64,000 nt of DNA from Gaiellasilicea sp963791905 (GCA_963791905.1 CAWBTX010000005.1:868001-932000), one strand, 5' to 3'; positions 21,720-29,889 are shown, counted from the stretch's first letter. Numbers and translations: made by a program. The notes: generated by a model not told the origin, from the letters alone.

Positions 21720-22958
21720 ATCCGCCGTCTCGACCTCCTTCGCCGCGCGCCGGATTACCGTCGCCTGTTCCTCGCCACGCTGGCGTCGGGCGCGGGCACG
21801 TTCCTCGCCGCGATCGCGCTGACGGTCGACGTCTTCGACCGGACGGACTCGGGGAAGTGGGTCAGCGCCCTCCTGATCGCGGACTTCCTCCCGATCGTCC
21901 TCGTCGGCCTGCTGCTCGGCCCGCTCGTCGATCGCTGGTCGCGACGCGGGCTGCTGATCGTCTCCGATCTCGCGCGCTTCGCCGTCTTCTGCCTGCTCCC
22001 GTTCGCCGACAGCGCCGCCGCCATCGTCGCGCTGGCCTTCCTCGCGGGCGTCGCGACCGGCTTCTTCCGGCCCGCCGTCTACGCCGGGATGCCGAACCTC
22101 GTCTCGGACGAGGAGCTACCGGAAGCCAACTCGCTCCTGCAGGCGGTCGAGAACCTCGCGTGGACGATCGGGCCGGTGCTCGGCGGCGTCCTCGTCGCGG
22201 CCAGGGGGCCGGACCTCGCCTACTGGCTGAACGCCGTGACGTTCTTGGTCTCCGCGGCGCTGATCGCACGCATCCCGCGTGCGAAGCTCCAGGCGGGGAA
22301 GGTCGAGAGCCGCGGCCACTGGCGCGACGTCGGCGACGGCCTCCGGCTGGTGCTCCACTCGCGGCCGCTCCTGACGGTGCTCGTGGTCTGGAACGTGGCG
22401 CTGCTCGGCCTCGCGAGCATCAACGTCGGCGAGATCGTCCTCGCCAAGATCTCTCTCGATGCGGGCGACGCGGGCTTCGGCCTGCTCGTCGGCGCCACCG
22501 GCCTCGGGTTGACACTCGGCAGCCTCCTCGCGCCGCGGCTGCTGGACCGGTTCGGGACGAGAGGCGCGTACGCCGGCTCGCTCGCGCTGATGGGACTCGG
22601 CATCGGCATCGCCGCCGTGGCGCCGAGTCTCGCGGTCGCCGTGGTGGGCGTCACGATCGGGGCGCTGGGCAACGGCGCCGCCGTCGTCAGCAACGCCCTC
22701 CTCGTGCAGCGTGGGGCACCCGACGAGCTGCGGGGGCGCGCCTTCACGGTGATCATGTCGTCGAACTACGTCGTGCTCGGTCTGGCGATGGTGTTGGCCG
22801 GCGCGCTCGTCGACGTCTACGGGGGCCGCTGGATCTTCGGCGCGGCGAGCATCGCCTTCCTGCTCGCAGCGGCAACCGCCGCGGTGCTGGCGAAGGGAGG
22901 AGCAGAGCAGGTGGAAGAACAGCGCCCGCTGGAGGAAGTGGCCGCATCTAGAGTCTGA
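21720..22958 (+). CDS. MFS transporter (exporter type), non-canonical start
   Basis: About 412 residues with 12 predicted helices and the MFS loop LLGPLVDRWSRRGLLIVSDL. Homologous reading extends upstream to IRRLDLLRRAPDYRRLFLAT, a normal N-terminus for the family, but the frame has no ATG, GTG or TTG between the in-frame stop at 21708 and there. The first plausible codon is ATC at 21720. Either ATC is used or a base is wrong; ATG at 22089 would delete about three helices. meaB follows after two bases. Confidence 0.82.
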   Translation: MRRLDLLRRAPDYRRLFLATLASGAGTFLAAIALTVDVFDRTDSGKWVSALLIADFLPIVLVGLLLGPLVDRWSRRGLLIVSDLARFAVFCLLPFADSAAAIVALAFLAGVATGFFRPAVYAGMPNLVSDEELPEANSLLQAVENLAWTIGPVLGGVLVAARGPDLAYWLNAVTFLVSAALIARIPRAKLQAGKVESRGHWRDVGDGLRLVLHSRPLLTVLVVWNVALLGLASINVGEIVLAKISLDAGDAGFGLLVGATGLGLTLGSLLAPRLLDRFGTRGAYAGSLALMGLGIGIAAVAPSLAVAVVGVTIGALGNGAAVVSNALLVQRGAPDELRGRAFTVIMSSNYVVLGLAMVLAGALVDVYGGRWIFGAASIAFLLAAATAAVLAKGGAEQVEEQRPLEEVAASRV

Positions 22959-22960
22959 CC

Positions 22961-23950
22961 GTGGCGCGCGCGGAGTGGACGCTCGGGGACCTCGCCGGCG
23001 GCGTTCGCGCGGGCGACCGGCGCGCGCTGGCCCGAGCGATCTCGCTCGTCGAGAACGGCGACCCGCTCGCGTTCGACCTCGTCCGGGAGCTCTACGGAGA
23101 GACCGGGCGCAGCTTCGCGATCGGCGTCACCGGTCCGCCGGGCGTCGGCAAGTCGTCGCTCATCAGCGCGCTCGTCCGACACGTGCGCGAGCTCGGACGG
23201 TCCGTCGGGGTCATCTCTGTCGACCCGTCCAGCCCTTTCACGCACGGCGCTCTGCTCGGCGACCGGATCAGGCTCTCGGACCACTTTCTCGACCCCGACG
23301 TCTTCATCCGCTCGATGGGGACGCGCGGCCATCTCGGCGGCCTCGCCGAGACGACCCTGCAGGCCGCGCTTCTGCTCGACGCGGCAGGCAAGGACCTCAT
23401 CCTGCTCGAGACGGTCGGCACGGGACAGAGCGAGATCGAGGTGATCGGCATCGCCGACACCGTGCTCCTGGTGCTCATGCCCGGGTCCGGCGACTCCGTG
23501 CAGGCGTTGAAAGCGGGGATCATGGAGATCCCTGACGTGATCGCGATCAACAAGATGGATCATCCGGCCGCAAAGACGATGCTGAACGAGGTTCGCTCGA
23601 TCCTCGCGCTCGACCGCGACAGCGCGTGGAAGCCGCCGATCGTGCTGACCGAGGCGGTGCGGGGCGAGGGCGTCGCCGAGCTCTGGGAGAAGCTCGAGGC
23701 GCACCGGACCTTCCTCGAGTCGGAAGAGCTCCTCGAGGAGCGGCGGCGCAAGAACCTGGCCGGTGAGGTGTTCGCGCTCGCCTCGAGCCGTGCGAAGACG
23801 CACCTCCAGGAGACGGTCGCCGACGACGCCGAGCTGCGGCGGTTGCTGGACGAGGTGCAGGCCCGCGAGCTCGATCCGCTCTCGGCCGTCCGCGAGATCC
23901 TGGAGAAGGTGTACGGAATTGGCGACGGCAGCCGCGCCCAGTCTGCGTGA
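22961..23950 (+). CDS. meaB: MeaB/ArgK GTPase, methylmalonyl-CoA mutase chaperone
   Basis: A 329-residue G3E-family GTPase that loads and protects the B12 cofactor of methylmalonyl-CoA mutase or related acyl-CoA mutases. Seen: P-loop GPPGVGKSS, switch region VDPSSPFTHGALLGDRIR, LLETVGTGQSE (G3 region) and INKMDHP (NKxD base specificity), with a C-terminal dimerisation helix. GTG start. No mutase genes are in the window; the nearest B12 enzyme is MetH. The 3' end overlaps the probable start of ilvA. Confidence 0.94.
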   Translation: MARAEWTLGDLAGGVRAGDRRALARAISLVENGDPLAFDLVRELYGETGRSFAIGVTGPPGVGKSSLISALVRHVRELGRSVGVISVDPSSPFTHGALLGDRIRLSDHFLDPDVFIRSMGTRGHLGGLAETTLQAALLLDAAGKDLILLETVGTGQSEIEVIGIADTVLLVLMPGSGDSVQALKAGIMEIPDVIAINKMDHPAAKTMLNEVRSILALDRDSAWKPPIVLTEAVRGEGVAELWEKLEAHRTFLESEELLEERRRKNLAGEVFALASSRAKTHLQETVADDAELRRLLDEVQARELDPLSAVREILEKVYGIGDGSRAQSA

Positions 23951-25115
23951 GCTCGAGGCGGCGCAGCGCCGCCTCGAGGGAGTGAGCCGCGTCACGCCGG
24001 TCTACGCGTCCGAGACGCTCTCCCGGCGGGCCGGTCGCAGCATCCAGCTGAAGGCGGAGAATCTCCAGCGCACGGGCGCGTTCAAGATCCGCGGCGCAGT
24101 CAACATGATCGCCGACCTCGGCGACGAGGAGCGCGCCGCGGGCGTGGTTGCGGCCAGCGCCGGCAACCACGGCCAGGCGGTCGCGTGGGCGGCGCGCGAG
24201 GCGGGGATCGAGGCGACCGTCTTCATGCCCGAGGACTCGCCGATGGCGAAGGTCGAGGCGACGCGCAACTACGGCGCGCACGTCGAGCTCGTCGGCGCCG
24301 GCTTCGACGAGGCGCTCGCGGCGGCGCAGGAGCGCGTGGCCGAGACGGGCGCCACCTTCCTGCACGCGTTCGAGGACGAGCGCGTGATCGCAGGACAGGG
24401 GACGGTCGGCCTCGAGATCGTGAAGCAGCTGCCGTCGGTCGGCACGGTCGTGATCCCCGTCGGCGGCGGCGGGCTGGCCGCCGGCATCGCGATCGCGCTA
24501 CGCGAGTTGCGGCCGCATGTCCGGCTCGTCGGCGTGCAGGCGGAGGCCGTCTGTCCGCTCGCCGGGGGCACGGAGTACCGCTACACGATCGCGGAGGGGA
24601 TCGCGGTCAAGCAGCCGGGCACACTGACCGCCTCGATCCTGAGCGAGCGCCTGGACGAGATCGTCACCGTGACGGACGAGCAGATCAGCCTCGCGATCCT
24701 GCTCCTGCTCGAGCGGACGAAGCTGCTCGTGGAAGGGGCGGGTGCCGCGCCGGTCGCCGCGGTGTTGGCCGGCAAGGTGCCCGGGGACGACGAGGCGTGC
24801 CTTGTTCTCTCTGGTGGCAACATCGATCCGACGCTGCTGATCCAGGTGATGCGCCACGGGCTGACGCAGGCAGGGCGGTATCTCGTGCTCAGGACTCGGA
24901 TCCCCGACCGGCCCGGCGAGCTGATCAAGCTCCTCCAGCTCGTCGCCGAGGAGCGCGCGAACGTCGTCTCGGTCGAGCACCACCGGGAGGGGATGGCGCT
25001 GCCGATCGCGGAGACGGAGGTCGAGCTGACGCTCGCGGCGCGCGACGAGACCCACTGCGCCGACCTCGTCGAGGTCATGCGCGCGCGCGGCTATCCGCTC
25101 GAGCGCCTCAGCTAG
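23919..25115 (+). CDS. ilvA: Threonine ammonia-lyase with ACT domain
   Basis: A 398-residue fold-II PLP enzyme converting threonine (or serine) to 2-oxobutyrate and ammonia. Seen: the PLP lysine in RTGAFKIRGAVN, SAGNHGQAVAWAA, the phosphate-binding VGGGGLAAG, and a C-terminal ACT-like regulatory domain (RTRIPDRPGELIKLLQLVAE). This is the shorter catabolic/biosynthetic form with one ACT domain. The TTG at 23919 is preferred: GGAGAAGG lies about nine bases upstream and it overlaps meaB. Its TAG shares CTAG with the opposite gene. Confidence 0.92.
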   Translation: MATAAAPSLRELEAAQRRLEGVSRVTPVYASETLSRRAGRSIQLKAENLQRTGAFKIRGAVNMIADLGDEERAAGVVAASAGNHGQAVAWAAREAGIEATVFMPEDSPMAKVEATRNYGAHVELVGAGFDEALAAAQERVAETGATFLHAFEDERVIAGQGTVGLEIVKQLPSVGTVVIPVGGGGLAAGIAIALRELRPHVRLVGVQAEAVCPLAGGTEYRYTIAEGIAVKQPGTLTASILSERLDEIVTVTDEQISLAILLLLERTKLLVEGAGAAPVAAVLAGKVPGDDEACLVLSGGNIDPTLLIQVMRHGLTQAGRYLVLRTRIPDRPGELIKLLQLVAEERANVVSVEHHREGMALPIAETEVELTLAARDETHCADLVEVMRARGYPLERLS

Positions 25116-25345
25116 CGAGCGCGCCGGCGCAGCCGGAGGGCCACGACAAAGGCAACGACGGCCGCAAGCGGCCACCACGAGACGTGGACCAGCGAGCTCT
25201 TCCTGAACCCGAACGCGATGCCGCTGCGGCCGATCGCGACGCGTGCTCCGCCGACGCCGAGGTCGTGACCCCGATCCGCGAGCATGCGCTCGATGTCGTC
25301 GAGGCGATCGAGCCGCGGCGCTTCGGTCTGGTTATCGGTGTCCAC
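25112..25345 (-). CDS. Small membrane protein, 77 aa
   Basis: Not recognised. From GTG 25345 it reads DTDNQTEAPRLDRLDDIERM, then a glycine-rich middle (GVGGARVAIGRSGIAFGF) and one C-terminal membrane helix (WWPLAAVVAFVVALRL) ending in arginines, so the N-terminus may be cytoplasmic or external. The frame is open further upstream, to 25384, through a palindrome. Its stop shares CTAG with the ilvA stop. Confidence 0.55.
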   Translation of the reverse strand: MDTDNQTEAPRLDRLDDIERMLADRGHDLGVGGARVAIGRSGIAFGFRKSSLVHVSWWPLAAVVAFVVALRLRRRAR

Positions 25346-25355
25346 GCGCGACAGT

Positions 25356-25688
25356 CTACGGCGGCTTGTGTTCCTGGAACACAAGCTCCTCGCGGTCGCG
25401 GATCTCGGTGAGCCGCTCGATCACCAACGGAACGTTCGGGACGCCGCCGGCGAGCAGGCGCTCGCCTGCCCTGGAGAGGACTGCACGACGCTCCCGGCGC
25501 AAGCGTTCGAGCTCCCGCTCGCGGCACACCAGCCGGCGGACGTGCCCGTAGCTCGGACGCGCCTGGCCAAGCCGTTCTGCGGCCGCCGCAACGAGTCGCC
25601 AGGTCTCGGCCGCGGGCTGCTCCTCGCGGTCGAGCGCGCGGACGAGGTCGGCCACGCGATGGTCCTTCGCTGCGATCGCGAACTGCAC
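25356..25688 (-). CDS. Helical, possibly DNA-binding protein, 110 aa
   Basis: Not firmly recognised. A charged, all-helical protein from GTG 25688; the middle segment RPSYGHVRRLVCRERELERL resembles the recognition-helix style of small actinobacterial winged-helix proteins, followed by a coiled-coil-like stretch. Two related palindromes flank the gene: one overlaps its last codons (encoding LVFQEHK), the other lies about 55-87 bases upstream of its start. The pattern suggests an autoregulated DNA-binding protein, as inference. Confidence 0.55.
   Translation of the reverse strand: MQFAIAAKDHRVADLVRALDREEQPAAETWRLVAAAAERLGQARPSYGHVRRLVCRERELERLRRERRAVLSRAGERLLAGGVPNVPLVIERLTEIRDREELVFQEHKPP
25364..25386. 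repeat. Palindrome, first copy (core CTTGTGTTC/GAACACAAG)
   Basis: Perfect 11-bp arms around one base: GCTTGTGTTCC, T, GGAACACAAGC. It overlaps the 3' end of the helical-protein gene and lies just upstream of the small membrane-protein gene on the same strand. It shares its core with the palindrome at 25743-25775. Confidence 0.8.
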
Positions 25689-25742
25689 CTCTCCAGCGTG
25701 CCGGGCACCACGTGGAGAGTGTGCAACGGGACCGTGCCGAAA

Positions 25743-25775
25743 GAGAGCTTGTGTTCTAGGAACACAAGCTCTCTC
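25743..25775. repeat. Palindrome, second copy (core CTTGTGTTC/GAACACAAG)
   Basis: Perfect 15-bp arms around TAG: AGAGAGCTTGTGTTC and GAACACAAGCTCTCT. It lies between the helical-protein gene (downstream on the minus strand) and the 75-residue basic-protein gene. There is no T tract on either side, so an ordinary terminator is unlikely; an operator or mobile palindrome is more likely. The 25689-25814 interval holds nothing else I can identify. Confidence 0.8.
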
Positions 25776-25814
25776 GCGGCTCCGTCCTTCCGCAGGCGGC
25801 TCGGGGGCGCGGCG

Positions 25815-26042
25815 CTAGCTGGACTTGCGGGCCGTGGCGCGGCCGCCCTTGCGGCCCGCGGCCTTCTTCTGCGCGGTGGTGCCACCCTGGGAGGAGTTGC
25901 CTCCCGAACCGGACTTCTTGCCGCCTCGCTTGGACGCGCCGGGGGAGTTCGCGATCCGCGCCGCGCGCTCCTTCGACATGCCCTTGTCCTTCAGGGCCTC
26001 GTACTGCTTCTCGTTCTTGACGTTTGCGCTCTTGCCAGGCAT
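25815..26042 (-). CDS. Small basic protein with Lys/Gly/Ser-rich tail, 75 aa
   Basis: Begins MPGKSANVKNEKQYEALKDK, then GMSKERAARIANSPGASKRG, and ends in a disordered, positively charged tail (KKAAGRKGGRATARKS). The N-terminal pattern is that of a widespread small family in actinobacteria and proteobacteria (DUF7218-like), described in some annotations as Rho-termination-factor-like; no function is established. The tail suggests nucleic-acid contact. It lies eight bases downstream of the CBS gene on the same strand. Confidence 0.8.
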   Translation of the reverse strand: MPGKSANVKNEKQYEALKDKGMSKERAARIANSPGASKRGGKKSGSGGNSSQGGTTAQKKAAGRKGGRATARKSS

Positions 26043-26050
26043 CGATCCAC

Positions 26051-26461
26051 CTACTGCGAGATCTTCTGGACGGCCTCGCCCGTAAGCGCGTCGTGGCCCG
26101 CCTGGGCGACGTCCGCCTGGGCGACGATGCCGACCAGCTTGCCGTCCTCCTCGACCACGGGCAGGCGTCGGAGTTGGTGCTCGCCCATCAGCCGGGCAGC
26201 TTCCTCGACGCTCTGCTCGGGATCGATCGTGACGAGGTTGCGCGAGGCGATTTCGCCGACGCTCGTGTCGAGGCTCTTCCCGCCGGCGACGATCCCGAGG
26301 GCAAGGTCGCGGTCGGTGACGATTCCGGCGAGCCGGTCGCCCTCGACGACGGGGATCGAGCCGACGTTCTCGGACTTCATCAGGCGTGCGGCCTCCTGGG
26401 CGGTCGTCCCCGGATCGACCGCGCGTGGATTCGACGTCATGACGTCGCGGATGGTGTGCAC
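26051..26461 (-). CDS. CBS-domain pair protein
   Basis: A 136-residue stand-alone Bateman module with two CBS motifs: VGSIPVVEGDRLAGIVTDRD and LRRLPVVEEDGKLVGIVAQA. Such modules bind adenine nucleotides and act as energy or stress sensors; the partner is unknown. GTG start preceded by GAGGAAAGGGG. It is transcribed toward the small basic protein, probably in one unit. Confidence 0.9.
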   Translation of the reverse strand: MHTIRDVMTSNPRAVDPGTTAQEAARLMKSENVGSIPVVEGDRLAGIVTDRDLALGIVAGGKSLDTSVGEIASRNLVTIDPEQSVEEAARLMGEHQLRRLPVVEEDGKLVGIVAQADVAQAGHDALTGEAVQKISQ

Positions 26462-26521
26462 GTTGGTCCCCTTTCCTCGTTTCGAGTAGGGATACCCGCC
26501 CCGAGGAAGCGAAAACGACGC

Positions 26522-26932
26522 CTAGATGAGCTCGGGCGCGAGGCGCTCGGCGAGGCTCTGCATGACCTTCGACTGGATCGAGGGCGAGTCGACGAGCAGC
26601 CGCCGGAACGCTCGATCCGTGATCACGAGCGCCCGCACGGGCGTCGTCGTCGTGACGGTGGCGCTCCGGGGCTTGTCGGTCAGCAGCGCGAGCTCGCCGA
26701 AAAACGAGGCGCCGCCGCGCGTCGGCAGCTTCCGCCCGCCCTTCCGCACCTCGACCGAGCCGTCGAGGACGACGATGAACTCGCGCCCGCGCTTGCCTTC
26801 CTGGATCAGCGTCCGCCCGCTGGCGAAGCCGAGCTCGTCCGCGACCGACGCGATCTGGGCCAGCTCGCGTTTGGAGCACCCGGAGAAGAGCGGCACGCTC
26901 CGCATGAGCTCGACCTTCGCGTCCTTGCGCAT
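26522..26932 (-). CDS. Single-domain cyclic-nucleotide-binding protein (first copy)
   Basis: A 136-residue stand-alone CNB domain without the HTH of Crp proteins. Seen: VPLFSGCSKRELAQIAS, IVVLDGSVEV, the phosphate-binding-cassette region FFGELALLTDKPRSATVTT (GE...R-A) and a C-terminal helix. It likely senses cAMP or a similar ligand and acts through a partner protein. A close paralogue lies at 40344-40760. The ATG follows a TAGACT box by six bases. Confidence 0.88.
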   Translation of the reverse strand: MRKDAKVELMRSVPLFSGCSKRELAQIASVADELGFASGRTLIQEGKRGREFIVVLDGSVEVRKGGRKLPTRGGASFFGELALLTDKPRSATVTTTTPVRALVITDRAFRRLLVDSPSIQSKVMQSLAERLAPELI

Positions 26933-26938
26933 CGGCCG

Positions 26939-26944
26939 AGTCTA
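26939..26944 (-). promoter_or_regulatory. Probable -10 box (TAGACT) of the first cyclic-nucleotide-binding gene
   Basis: On the minus strand TAGACT is followed by CGGCCG and then the ATG, a six-base gap, implying a leaderless transcript. The second paralogue has the same box and almost the same spacer (CGGCGG). Confidence 0.55.
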
Positions 26945-26964
26945 AACGCGGCCCCGCCGCCCAC

Positions 26965-27087
26965 CTAGTCCGCCTCCGGCACGTCCTCCGCGTCGCCCTG
27001 CTCGTCCTCCGGATCCGGGACCGGCGAGCCGGGCAGCTCTTCGTTGCGGTCGTCCTCGCGTGGAGGCTGAGTATCCTGATCGGCCAT
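26965..27087 (-). CDS. Possible small acidic protein, 40 aa
   Basis: Reads MADQDTQPPREDDRNEELPG then SPVPDPEDEQGDAEDVPEAD: acidic, Pro-rich and probably disordered. Its ATG overlaps the thrS ATG on the other strand (shared AT at 27086-27087). GGAAGGA lies about 12 bases upstream on the minus strand. It may be a real microprotein or a chance frame; composition alone does not decide. Confidence 0.35.
   Translation of the reverse strand: MADQDTQPPREDDRNEELPGSPVPDPEDEQGDAEDVPEAD
27072..27077 (+). promoter_or_regulatory. Probable -10 box (TATCCT) of thrS
   Basis: TATCCT ends eight bases before the thrS ATG, so the message would be leaderless; the GGAGG at 27062 would then be upstream of the transcript. 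Confidence 0.5.
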
Positions 27088-28993
27088 GAAGGTCGTCCTT
27101 CCCGACTCGACGGAACTGGAACTTCCGGACGGCGCCACCGGCCTCGACGCCGCGCGCGCCATCGGGCCGAAGCTCGCCGAGCAGGCCGTGCTCGTGCGGT
27201 CCAACGGCAGGGTCCAGGACCTGCGCGTGCCACTCGAGGACGGTCAGCCGATCCAGATCCTGACGACGAGGGACACGAGCGATCCGGACGCCCTGTCTGT
27301 GCTCCGGCACTCGACGGCGCACCTTCTGGCCGAGGCCGTGCGCAAGCTCTATCCAGGCGTGAAGATCGCGATCGGGCCTCCGGTCGAGAACGGCTTCTAC
27401 TACGACTTCGAGTTCCCGGAGCCGATCGGTGAAGATGCGCTCGAGCGGATCGAGGCCGAGATGCTGCGGGCGCTCGACGAAGGCAGGGCGTGGGAGCGCG
27501 AGGAGATCACCGCCGCCGACGCGCGCCGCCGATTCGAAGAGGAGGACGAGCCCTACAAGGTCGAGCTCGTCGAGACGGCGGACGGCCCGATCTCCCTGTA
27601 TACGCAAGGGGACTTCACCGACCTCTGCCGTGGCCCCCATCTGCAGGACTCGAAGCCGATCAAGGCGGTGAAGCTGACCTCGCTCGCGGGCGCGTACTGG
27701 CGCGGGGACGAGCACAACAGGCAGCTGACGAGGATCTACGGCACGGCCTTCTACTCGCAGGCCGACCTCGACGCCTACCTCGAGCAGCTCGAGCAGGCCC
27801 GCGCCCGCGACCACCGGCGGCTCGGCCGCGAGCTCGACCTCTTCCATCTCTCCGACGAGTCGCCGGGCTCGCCGTTCTGGCATCCGAAGGGGATGGTGAT
27901 CTGGAACATCCTCGAGGACCTCCGCCGGCGCGAGAACAGGCGGCGCGGGTACGTCGAGGTGAAGACGCCGCTGATCTACGAGAACACCGTCTGGATCACG
28001 AGCGGCCACTGGGAGAAGTTCCGCGACAACATGTTCCTCGTCGCGGGCGAGGGCGAGGAGCCGCACGCCGCGCTGAAGCCGATGAACTGCCCGGGCCATA
28101 TGCTGCTCTTCGGCTCCCGGCTGCGCAGCTACCGCGACCTGCCGATCCGCTACGCGGAGAGCTCGACGCTGCACCGCAACGAGCTTGCCGGCACGCTGCA
28201 CGGTCTCCTGCGCGTGCAACACGTCACGCAGGACGACGCGCACATCTTCTGCACGGAGGATCAGGTGCAGGACGAGATCGACGGCTGCATCGAGTACGCG
28301 AAGCGCCTCTACGGGCTCTTCGACGTCACCGCGACTGCGGAGCTGTCCACGAGGCCGGAGGAACGGCTCGGCACGGACGAGGAGTGGGACCGCGCAGAGG
28401 GGATGCTCCAGGCCGCACTGGAGCGTCACGGCATGCCGTACGTGATCGGCGAGGGCGAGGGCACCTTCTACGGGCCGAAGATCGACCTGCACATGCAGGA
28501 CACGCTCGGCCGCGCCTGGCAGATGGGGACGATCCAGGCCGACTCGCAGATGCCGCGCCGCTTCGGCCTCACCTACATGGGGCCCGACAACGTCGAGCAC
28601 ACGCCGATCGTGATCCACCGGGCACTGCTCGGCTCGCTCGAGCGCTTCATCGGGATCATCGTCGAGCACTACGCCGGCGCCTTCCCGTTCTGGCTCGCGC
28701 CCGTGCAGGCTCGGCTGATCCCCGTCGGCGAGAGTCACCGCGACGCCGTGCAGGAGTTGCACGCGCGGCTCGTCGCCGAGGGCTATCGCGTCGACGTCGA
28801 CGCGCGGGACGAGACGCTCGGGCGGCGCATCCGTGAGGCCGAGCTCGAGAAGATCCCCTACGTCGTCGTGTATGGCGACCGCGAGTCCGAGGACTCGCTC
28901 GCCGTGCGCGAGCGGGGCGGAGAGCAGTCGACGCGCTCGTTGTCCGAGCTGTTGCAGGCGTTTGCCGGCGAGATTGCTACGATCCAAGCCTGA
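27086..28993 (+). CDS. thrS: Threonyl-tRNA synthetase
   Basis: A 635-residue class II synthetase that charges tRNA-Thr. Order: TGS domain (LPDGATGLDAARAIGPKLAE), editing domain (HSTAHLLAEAVRKLYP; GDFTDLCRGPH), catalytic core with motif 2 and zinc ligands (MNCPGHMLLF; GTLHGLLRVQ), motif 3, and the anticodon-binding domain at the C-terminus (RLIPVGESHRDAV). The ATG start is supported by the conserved TGS N-terminus. It precedes infC with a terminator-like hairpin between them. Confidence 0.98.
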   Translation: MKVVLPDSTELELPDGATGLDAARAIGPKLAEQAVLVRSNGRVQDLRVPLEDGQPIQILTTRDTSDPDALSVLRHSTAHLLAEAVRKLYPGVKIAIGPPVENGFYYDFEFPEPIGEDALERIEAEMLRALDEGRAWEREEITAADARRRFEEEDEPYKVELVETADGPISLYTQGDFTDLCRGPHLQDSKPIKAVKLTSLAGAYWRGDEHNRQLTRIYGTAFYSQADLDAYLEQLEQARARDHRRLGRELDLFHLSDESPGSPFWHPKGMVIWNILEDLRRRENRRRGYVEVKTPLIYENTVWITSGHWEKFRDNMFLVAGEGEEPHAALKPMNCPGHMLLFGSRLRSYRDLPIRYAESSTLHRNELAGTLHGLLRVQHVTQDDAHIFCTEDQVQDEIDGCIEYAKRLYGLFDVTATAELSTRPEERLGTDEEWDRAEGMLQAALERHGMPYVIGEGEGTFYGPKIDLHMQDTLGRAWQMGTIQADSQMPRRFGLTYMGPDNVEHTPIVIHRALLGSLERFIGIIVEHYAGAFPFWLAPVQARLIPVGESHRDAVQELHARLVAEGYRVDVDARDETLGRRIREAELEKIPYVVVYGDRESEDSLAVRERGGEQSTRSLSELLQAFAGEIATIQA

Positions 28994-29075
28994 GAAGCAG
29001 GAGCGGACCACGCCCCTCACCTCCGGAGCGCGTCTCATCGGGGGTTCAACCGAGTCGGTTGAGATGGAATCGTGG

Positions 29076-29096
29076 CCGCTGCTTGCAGCGGTTTTT
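29076..29096 (+). terminator. Intrinsic terminator between thrS and infC
   Basis: CCGCTG-CTTG-CAGCGG (29076-29091) followed by TTTTT (29092-29096) is a textbook Rho-independent terminator. An 8-bp palindrome TCAACCGA/TCGGTTGA lies just upstream (29046-29062). Because infC starts only about 42 bases later, this may be an attenuator in the infC leader, or the thrS terminator. Confidence 0.75.
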
Positions 29097-29137
29097 GTCG
29101 TTCGAAGAGAGGATTCAGGCAGCTTGGTGACAGCCCT

Positions 29138-29692
29138 TTGAGACCCAGACGGCGCCCGGAAGACCGGACGCGTCCCCAGCCGCAGGACCGCATCAACGAC
29201 GCGATTCGCGTCCCGCGAGTGAGGCTCGTGGACGAGGACGGCTCGCAGATCGGCATCAAGACGACGGACGAGGCGCGCGAGTACGCGTACGGGAAGGGCC
29301 TCGATCTCGTCGAGGTCGCGGCCCAGGCGGATCCGCCGGTGGCACGGGTCATGGACTACGGGAAGTACCGCTACGAGCAGGAGCAGAAGGCGAAGCTCGC
29401 CCGGCGGCACCAGCAGCAGATCAACGTCAAGGAGATCAAGCTCAGGCCGAAGATCGGCATTCACGACTACGAGACGAAGAAGGGCCACGTCGTGCGCTTC
29501 CTGAACCAGCGCGCGAAGGTCAAGGTCACGATCATGTTCCGGGGGCGGAGAACCTGCATCCCGAGCGCGGTCGCGACCTGCTCATGCGTCTCGCCGACGA
29601 GGTCAAAGAGGTCGGCCTGATCGAGTCGCCGCCGCTGCTCGACGGACGGAACATGGTGATGCTGCTCGGCCCGACGAAGAACGCAGGAGTGA
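29138..29692 (+). pseudogene. infC: Translation initiation factor IF-3 (single-base frameshift)
   Basis: IF-3 binds the 30S subunit and proofreads initiation. Seen: NDAIRVPRVRLVDEDGSQIG, EVAAQADPPVARVMDYGKYR, the linker, and VKEIKLRPKIGIHDYETKKG. After TIMFRGR a G is missing in the GGGGGCGG run (29541-29548), and the frame breaks; the other frame continues ENLHPERGRDLLMRLADEVK to MLLGPTK. A further shift is needed for a stop at 29692. TTG 29138 is the likely start; infC commonly uses rare starts. IF-3 is essential, so these breaks are probably sequence errors. Confidence 0.88.
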
Positions 29693-29698
29693 AGACAG

Positions 29699-29889
29699 AT
29701 GCCGAAAGTGAAGACATCAAGCGGAGCGAAGAAGCGGTTCAAGGTGACGGCGAGCGGGAAGCTCCTGCGCCGGCAGGCGATGAGGGCCACAACCTGGAGC
29801 ACAAGTCGCCGAAGCGAAGCGAAGGTTCGAGCCAGCCGGTGGCGAAGGCCGACGTGCCTCGCCTGAAGAAGCTCCTGGGGATGCGATAG
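29699..29889 (+). pseudogene. rpmI: Ribosomal protein L35 (three single-base indels)
   Basis: Begins MPKVKTSSGAKKRFKVTASG KLLRRQAM in the expected frame with AGGAG upstream, and ends HNLEHKSPKR...VAKADVPRLKKLLGMR in another frame. Comparing with normal L35 sequence, a G is missing near 29783-29786, an A near 29817-29818, and a C is extra near 29832-29833. Correcting these gives an ordinary L35 of about 64 residues ending at TAG 29889. A structured repeat fills the gap to rplT. Confidence 0.88.

Noticed and set aside
25364..25775. LexA (SOS) boxes for the two palindromes
   Set aside because: The actinobacterial LexA box has GAAC before GTTC; here the order is GTTC...GAAC, so the half-sites are inverted.
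29041..29065. tRNA or T-box-like segment from GGGTTCAACC near 29.04 kb
   Set aside because: No cloverleaf or specifier stem can be built; it is a simple palindrome next to a terminator.
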